From Chloroflexota bacterium (lineage in GTDB: Bacteria > Chloroflexota > UBA6077 > CF-72), in assembly GCA_019239775.1 (NCBI GenBank), contig JAFAZN010000044.1:1-50885 (forward strand): DNA of 50,885 bases. The letters are read 5' to 3'. The first letter of the stretch is position 1. Every line of letters starts with the position of its first letter. The notes below the pieces were generated by a model, which was not told the origin of the DNA, ran no database searches, and saw only the letters and a list, made by a program, of their open reading frames with translations. Shown here piece by piece: positions 47,027 through 50,885 of the stretch. The position numbers and the translations under genes were made by a program.

Positions 47027-48289
47027 TTGGAGGCACCGGACCAGAAGGTCACGCGGGCGCTGCTGCCGTTCCCGGTCGCAATCCTGGCAGCTGGCCTCGT
47101 GCTGCTCGCGCTCGTACGGCGCCAGGTTGTGGATTGGCAGACCCTGACCGGCGCAGGCCTGTTCGCCGCGGGCCTGCTCGTGGCCGCGCTCGTCACGGGT
47201 GTGCGCTGGCCGCGCAGCGATCCGTTCCTGCTGCCACTCGCGGCGACGCTGGCCGCGGTCGGTCAGGTGATGACCTCCCGCCTAGAGCCCACGCTCGGGC
47301 CACGCCAGGGTCTCTGGGTGCTGGCGGGTCTGGGCGCGATGCTGCTGATCGCGGTGCTGCCATCGATCGAGTGGCTGCGCGAGTACCGCTACACCTGGGC
47401 CACGCTGGCGATCGCCCTCCAGGTCCTCACGCTGATCTTCGGGCGAGACCCGAATGGCAGCGGCGCCGCGCTCTGGTTCGTAATCGGCCCGATCAACGTG
47501 CAGCCAATGGAGGCGGTCAAGCTGTTGCTTGTGGTGTTTCTGGCGGCGTATCTCGAGGACTATCGCGAGCTGCTGGCCGTAGCAGGAGCGCGCATTGGTC
47601 GAATTCGTCTGCCGCCGCTGCCATACCTCGCGCCAATCCTGGTGATGAGCGGCGCAGCGGTGCTGTTGTTCTGGCTTCAGAAGGATCTTGGCCCGGCGCT
47701 GTTGTTCTCGACCGTCCTGCTGAGCATGCTGTACATGGCGAGCGGCCGCTTCAGCTACGTTGCCCTGGGCGTGGGCCTGTTAGTGCTCGGCTTCATCCTG
47801 GCCGACCACGTCGTGAACACCGTGCACACCCGGGTCACGATCTGGCTGGACCCATGGTCCAATCGCGAAACGATCGGCTACCAGCTGGTTCAGGCACTGT
47901 ACGCGCTCGGCTCAGGCGGAGTGCTGGGCGCGGGCCTCGATATGGGCGCACCTCGCTATATCCCGGCGGTACACACCGATTTCGTGATCGCGGCGATCGG
48001 CGAGGAGCTTGGCCTGGCGGGCAGCCTGGCGGTGGTGTGCCTGTTTGTGCTGCTTGTGCAGCGCGGCTTCGCGGTAGCGCTGGATTGCCGCACGGGCTTT
48101 AGCGCATTACTGGCCGCGGGCCTCACCGCGGTGCTCGCCTTTCAGGCCCTGATTATTCTGGCGGGGACCCTGGAGCTCATTCCTCTGACGGGGATCACGC
48201 TCCCGTTCATCAGTTACGGTGGCAGCTCGGTGGTTGCGAATTTCGTGTTGATCGGGTTGTTGCTGCGAATCTCGCACGAAAATGCTTGA
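47027..48289 (+). CDS. FtsW/RodA/SpoVE-family peptidoglycan glycosyltransferase
   Basis: The 420-residue SEDS protein polymerises lipid II into glycan strands. It has about ten helices and the family motifs FVIGPINVQPMEAVKL, the DPWSNRETIGYQLVQALYAL loop, GGVLGAG, HTDFVIAAIGEELGLAGS and LPFISYGGSS. The first helices carry RRQVVDWQ, as in the RodA of a pbpA operon. The start is uncertain: TTG 47027 keeps the first helix complete; GTG near residue 25 would cut it. The following class B PBP gene overlaps its end by 8 bases, the usual pairing of a SEDS polymerase with its transpeptidase. Confidence 0.92.
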   Translation: MEAPDQKVTRALLPFPVAILAAGLVLLALVRRQVVDWQTLTGAGLFAAGLLVAALVTGVRWPRSDPFLLPLAATLAAVGQVMTSRLEPTLGPRQGLWVLAGLGAMLLIAVLPSIEWLREYRYTWATLAIALQVLTLIFGRDPNGSGAALWFVIGPINVQPMEAVKLLLVVFLAAYLEDYRELLAVAGARIGRIRLPPLPYLAPILVMSGAAVLLFWLQKDLGPALLFSTVLLSMLYMASGRFSYVALGVGLLVLGFILADHVVNTVHTRVTIWLDPWSNRETIGYQLVQALYALGSGGVLGAGLDMGAPRYIPAVHTDFVIAAIGEELGLAGSLAVVCLFVLLVQRGFAVALDCRTGFSALLAAGLTAVLAFQALIILAGTLELIPLTGITLPFISYGGSSVVANFVLIGLLLRISHENA

Positions 48290-49769
48290 CGACCTGCGTG
48301 CCAACACGCGCCGAGTTGCCCGGACCCTGCTGGCCGGATTCGCGCTCGTGGCGTTGGCGCTTGGCTACTGGCAGATTGTGCGCGGCGCTGATCTCGCGCA
48401 AGATCCTGCCAACCCGCGCGTAGCCACAGCACGACAGGACGAGCCCCGCGGCCGCATTCTCGACCGCAATGGCGTCGTCCTCGCGGATGGCTCGCCACGT
48501 CACTACGCGGACCCGTCGCTGGTCCACACGATCGGCTTCCACAGCGATCGCTTCGGCGACACGGACCTCGAGGCCGCGTACGACGCCGAGCTTCGCGGCG
48601 AACGCGCATTGTCACCAGTCGATCGTCTGCTGCAGCAGGTTGTGCACACCGCGCCACGGCCGAATGACCTCGTGCTGACGGTGGACAAGCGTATTCACGA
48701 TGCGGCCATCCAGGCTCTCGGCACCTCGGCGGGTTCGATCGTCGTGCTCGATCCGCGCACTGGAGCCGTCCTCGCGATGGCGTCCACTCCGTACTTTGAC
48801 CCGAACACGGTGGATGAGCAGATGCAGAACCTCGTGACTGATCCAAAGGAACCGTTGTTCAACCGTGCGGTACAAGCGCTGTACGTCCCGGGTTCGACCT
48901 TCAAGACGGTGACGGCCACGGCCGCCGTGGATAAGGGGCTGGTCGATCTCAACGAGACCTTCATGTGCACCACGGCCGTCAAAGTTGGCATGTACAGCGT
49001 GGACTGCCGCAACAGCCAGCACATCCCGCGCCTCACCTACAAACAGGCGTACGCGTGGTCATCCAACCGCGTGTTCGGCTTGACGGGCATGCTGCTCGGG
49101 TTCCCGAATCTTGCCCCGATCAATCCCTGGCTGGACGACAAGCCGCCAGGGCCGTACCCATGGAGCGAGGATCCAAAGTCGATCGAGGCCAGCGCGGGAG
49201 TTCTGGAGGACTATGCGCGCCGCTTCGGCTTCGAACGCTCGATTCCGTTCGACTTGCCGGTGTCAGTCAGCCAGGTGAAAAACAGCGATACGCAGTGGAG
49301 CCCCGAATTGCTGGTGCAAACCTCGTTTGGCCAGGGCGAGCTGGACGTCACGCCGATGCAGATGGCGCTAGTCGTGGCGGCTGTGGCCAATGGCGGCCAC
49401 GTCCCAACGCCGTACGTAGCGGCCCAATTGCGCAGCGGCTCGGACGTGCGCCAGCTTCACGAGCCGGGTCAGTCTTTTTCGACAGCGTCATCCGCTGATG
49501 TCGCCAACACGCTGGTCAGCTTCATGGTCGAGGGCGTGGACAACGGCTACGCCGCCAAGGCCGCGATTCCTGGTGTCAAGGTCGGCGGCAAGACCGGCAC
49601 CGCCGAAGTCGGCGACGGGACCTCACACTCATGGTTCATCGGCTTCGCTCCAGCCGACGCCCCGCGGATCGCGGTGGCGGTCATCCTGGAGCACCAGGGC
49701 TCTGGCTCGGACTTTGCCACCCCCGCCGCGCAGAGTGTGATGCGCACGGCGCTGGCCGTGTACCACTAA
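48282..49769 (+). CDS. Class B penicillin-binding protein (PbpA/FtsI-like transpeptidase)
   Basis: The 495-residue enzyme cross-links peptidoglycan outside the membrane. It has a short cytoplasmic start, one helix (about 14-34) and a small pedestal domain (PRGRILDRNGVVLAD is the family's start motif). The transpeptidase domain follows with S205-x-x-K208 in VPGSTFKTV, SxN at S260-S-N262 (AWSSNRVF) and KTG in VGGKTGTAEVG. No PASTA domains are present. The overlap by 8 bases with the SEDS gene suggests they work as one polymerase-transpeptidase complex, like RodA-PbpA of actinobacteria. Confidence 0.94.
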   Translation: MLDDLRANTRRVARTLLAGFALVALALGYWQIVRGADLAQDPANPRVATARQDEPRGRILDRNGVVLADGSPRHYADPSLVHTIGFHSDRFGDTDLEAAYDAELRGERALSPVDRLLQQVVHTAPRPNDLVLTVDKRIHDAAIQALGTSAGSIVVLDPRTGAVLAMASTPYFDPNTVDEQMQNLVTDPKEPLFNRAVQALYVPGSTFKTVTATAAVDKGLVDLNETFMCTTAVKVGMYSVDCRNSQHIPRLTYKQAYAWSSNRVFGLTGMLLGFPNLAPINPWLDDKPPGPYPWSEDPKSIEASAGVLEDYARRFGFERSIPFDLPVSVSQVKNSDTQWSPELLVQTSFGQGELDVTPMQMALVVAAVANGGHVPTPYVAAQLRSGSDVRQLHEPGQSFSTASSADVANTLVSFMVEGVDNGYAAKAAIPGVKVGGKTGTAEVGDGTSHSWFIGFAPADAPRIAVAVILEHQGSGSDFATPAAQSVMRTALAVYH

Positions 49770-49792
49770 CGGTGAAGGAGAACACCAACCAC

Positions 49793-49975
49793 ATGCAACT
49801 CGACCTCACTGCGGATGAGGCCACCGTCATCACCGACGTGCTCGACAGCGCGCTGGGCGACTTGCGCGAGCAGGTCTACAAAACAGAAGTCGCCGACTAC
49901 AAGGACACGCTGAAACGGCGAGAGGCAATCCTCACGCGCGTGCTGGGACAGTTGAAGGCGCGGCCAGCGGTCTAA
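49793..49975 (+). CDS. Small helical protein (60 aa)
   Basis: No family name is known to me. The 60-residue acidic protein is predicted to be helical (LTADEATVITDVLDSALGDL, then YKDTLKRREAILTRVLGQLK), with a heptad-like pattern in its second half, so it may be a two-helix hairpin. Similar short proteins occur widely in bacteria as hypotheticals. It starts at ATG 49793 with GAAGGAG 12-18 bases before; a GTG at 49772 is another possibility. It lies 23 bases after the PBP gene and probably shares its transcript. Its stop shares CTAA with the stop of the convergent anti-sigma gene. Confidence 0.7.
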   Translation: MQLDLTADEATVITDVLDSALGDLREQVYKTEVADYKDTLKRREAILTRVLGQLKARPAV

Positions 49976-50235
49976 AGCGTGTGGGGCCGACGCTGCTCGA
50001 GTTTCGTGCGCTCGATTGCCAGCTGGAGTGTGATCCGCTCGCGTAGCGTCGCTGGTGCGCCCTGCTCCTGGCATTTCACACGCACCAGCCGCCTCAGCGA
50101 TTCCTCGAACTGATACAGGTGCAGGCAGCCGCCGCAGGCTTCGAGGTGACTGCGCACCTGGATGACATCTTCGTCCGACAGCTCACGGTCAAGAAACGGA
50201 TTCAGCGCCTTCGCACAATCCCCACAATTGATCAC
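49972..50235 (-). CDS. RsrA-like zinc-binding anti-sigma factor
   Basis: The 87-residue ZAS-family protein binds and inactivates its ECF sigma factor. The Cys-x2-Cys start (CGDC), a conserved [10 protein letters not shown] helix, and H-x3-C-x2-C in [10 protein letters not shown] are the signature. RsrA-like members release sigma when zinc is lost as the thiols are oxidised, so the pair senses disulfide stress. A positively charged tail (about 60-87) is not conserved. It overlaps the end of the sigma gene by 4 bases (ATGA), the usual order. The start is ATG 50235, fixed by that overlap. Confidence 0.9.
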   Translation of the reverse strand: MINCGDCAKALNPFLDRELSDEDVIQVRSHLEACGGCLHLYQFEESLRRLVRVKCQEQGAPATLRERITLQLAIERTKLEQRRPHTL

Positions 50236-50885
50236 CGCGCGCCTCCCCTGGGCTTTGCCACAACGCCATTCCCCCCTGGTTCATGGACTTTACTGCCTGA
50301 GGTAAAGCCAGCCGCCTGCGCCTGATCCCAGAGCGCCCGCTGTAACAGGCGGCGACCGCGGAACAAGCGACTCATCACCGTCCCCTTGGCCACGCCGGTC
50401 GCCTCGGCAACCTCGGCGTAGCTCAGGCCCTCGACGTCGGAAAGCTGCACCGTTGTTCGAAATTGCGGCGGCAGCTGATCGATGGCCCGCTGGATTGCGT
50501 CGGCTCCCAGCTGATCGAGCACCGTCCCCTCGACGTCCGTGAGGCGTTCGCCGCCGTCATCGCTGAGTTGGTTATAGAGGAAGAAGTCCTCGGTATCTTC
50601 GAGCGAGCTTTCCTGGGGTCTGCCTTGTTTGCGGCGGTAGGAGTTGATGTAGGTGTTGGTCAGAATTTTGAACAGCCAGGCGCGAAAGTTCGTACCCGGT
50701 TCGAAGCGATCGTAGAAACGGAAGGCCCGCACGAGAGCATCCTGGACCAGGTCCTCGGCATCGCTGGGATTGCGCGTCATGCGCAGCGCAGTGCGATACA
50801 GCGCGTCGAGGTGCTTGAGAGCCTCTTCTTCGAACCGAGCGCGGGTGGCGGCTGCCTCCTGATTGGCGGTCTTGGTGTCGGCCCT
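50232..50885 (-). CDS. ECF RNA polymerase sigma factor, SigR/SigH-like (5' end beyond right edge)
   Basis: The minus-strand frame is open to the window edge, giving 217 codons. Region 2 begins upstream of any internal ATG ([20 protein letters not shown], then [20 protein letters not shown]), and [20 protein letters not shown] is the -10-binding helix. Region 4 reads [19 protein letters not shown], then [20 protein letters not shown], contacting the -35 box. A C-terminal extension of about 35 residues is Gly-rich. An internal ATG at 50780 is not the start, because region 2 would be cut. In actinobacteria SigR/RsrA controls thioredoxin and thiol-repair genes; the same is likely here. Confidence 0.93.
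   Translation of the reverse strand, partial: RADTKTANQEAAATRARFEEEALKHLDALYRTALRMTRNPSDAEDLVQDALVRAFRFYDRFEPGTNFRAWLFKILTNTYINSYRRKQGRPQESSLEDTEDFFLYNQLSDDGGERLTDVEGTVLDQLGADAIQRAIDQLPPQFRTTVQLSDVEGLSYAEVAEATGVAKGTVMSRLFRGRRLLQRALWDQAQAAGFTSGSKVHEPGGNGVVAKPRGGAR

Noticed and set aside
47008-47196. N-terminal extension of the DUF362 protein
   Set aside because: It overlaps the first helices of the FtsW/RodA-like protein and has Ser/Arg/Thr-rich shadow composition.

Overview
The window is about 50.9 kb of high-GC bacterial chromosome, cut at both ends by genes that run off the edge. There are no rRNA genes, recognisable tRNAs, transposases, phage genes or CRISPR arrays. The mix suggests a Chloroflexota-like bacterium, but nothing here proves the phylum: DUF2089/DUF4097/SHOCT-like regulators, several luciferase-like oxidoreductases (at least one probably F420-dependent), class D sortase, Thr/Pro/Ala-rich linkers on exported proteins, an archaeal-type ATP-dependent DNA ligase, and an RsrA-type anti-sigma/ECF sigma pair. 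Gene packing is extreme: of 12 convergent pairs, 9 overlap at their 3' ends and the other 3 are 2-9 bases apart.

Layout. 1-4.8 kb: partial leucine-rich-repeat protein (minus), a small unknown protein, then a plus-strand run of DUF2089 regulator, DUF4097 protein, SHOCT-like protein, a peroxiredoxin whose peroxidatic cysteine codon is an in-frame TGA (probable selenoprotein with a SECIS-like hairpin), endonuclease III, and a CvpA-CAP fusion. 4.8-10.4 kb: serine hydrolase, two luciferase-like oxidoreductases around a cupin, an Ldh-family dehydrogenase and Lgt. 10.5-16.9 kb: an unknown gene coupled to pyruvate kinase, a 2H phosphoesterase, a NarL-type two-component system, an SH3/YkuD L,D-transpeptidase and a membrane-anchored protein that has a paralogue 5 kb away. 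16.9-26.1 kb: amidase with a tiny AtzG-like partner, an unusual RNA-polymerase-alpha-CTD-like/sigma-4-like/winged-helix protein, MpaB-type oxygenase, UraD, the paralogue, an HELGH metallopeptidase, and a class D sortase beside a likely sortase substrate. 26.2-33.5 kb: a surface-polysaccharide cluster (GT2, SDR epimerase, DegT aminotransferase, methyltransferase, large YfhO-like membrane protein) interrupted by a 4-unit tandem repeat.

33.5-44.8 kb: thiolase, degenerate GT2-like protein, zinc-ribbon/AT-hook protein, threonine dehydratase, ATP-dependent DNA ligase, small secreted proteins, two aldo/keto reductases, a second L,D-transpeptidase, a lytic transglycosylase fused to an apparently dead C39-like domain, and a BrkB-family membrane protein. 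44.8-50.9 kb: a second tandem repeat, a compact histidine kinase with an altered ATP-binding motif, a DUF362 protein, a FtsW/RodA plus class B PBP pair, a 60-residue protein, and an RsrA-like anti-sigma factor with its ECF sigma factor (partial).

Themes: envelope building and remodelling (Lgt, two YkuD enzymes, transglycosylase, FtsW/PBP, sortase and substrates, polysaccharide genes) and redox stress (selenoprotein peroxiredoxin, SigR/RsrA-like pair). The best candidates for something new are the alpha-CTD/sigma-4 fusion protein, the UGA-containing peroxiredoxin in a SHOCT-module operon, the sortase locus with a three-armed inverted repeat, and two tandem-repeat arrays that share a core motif.
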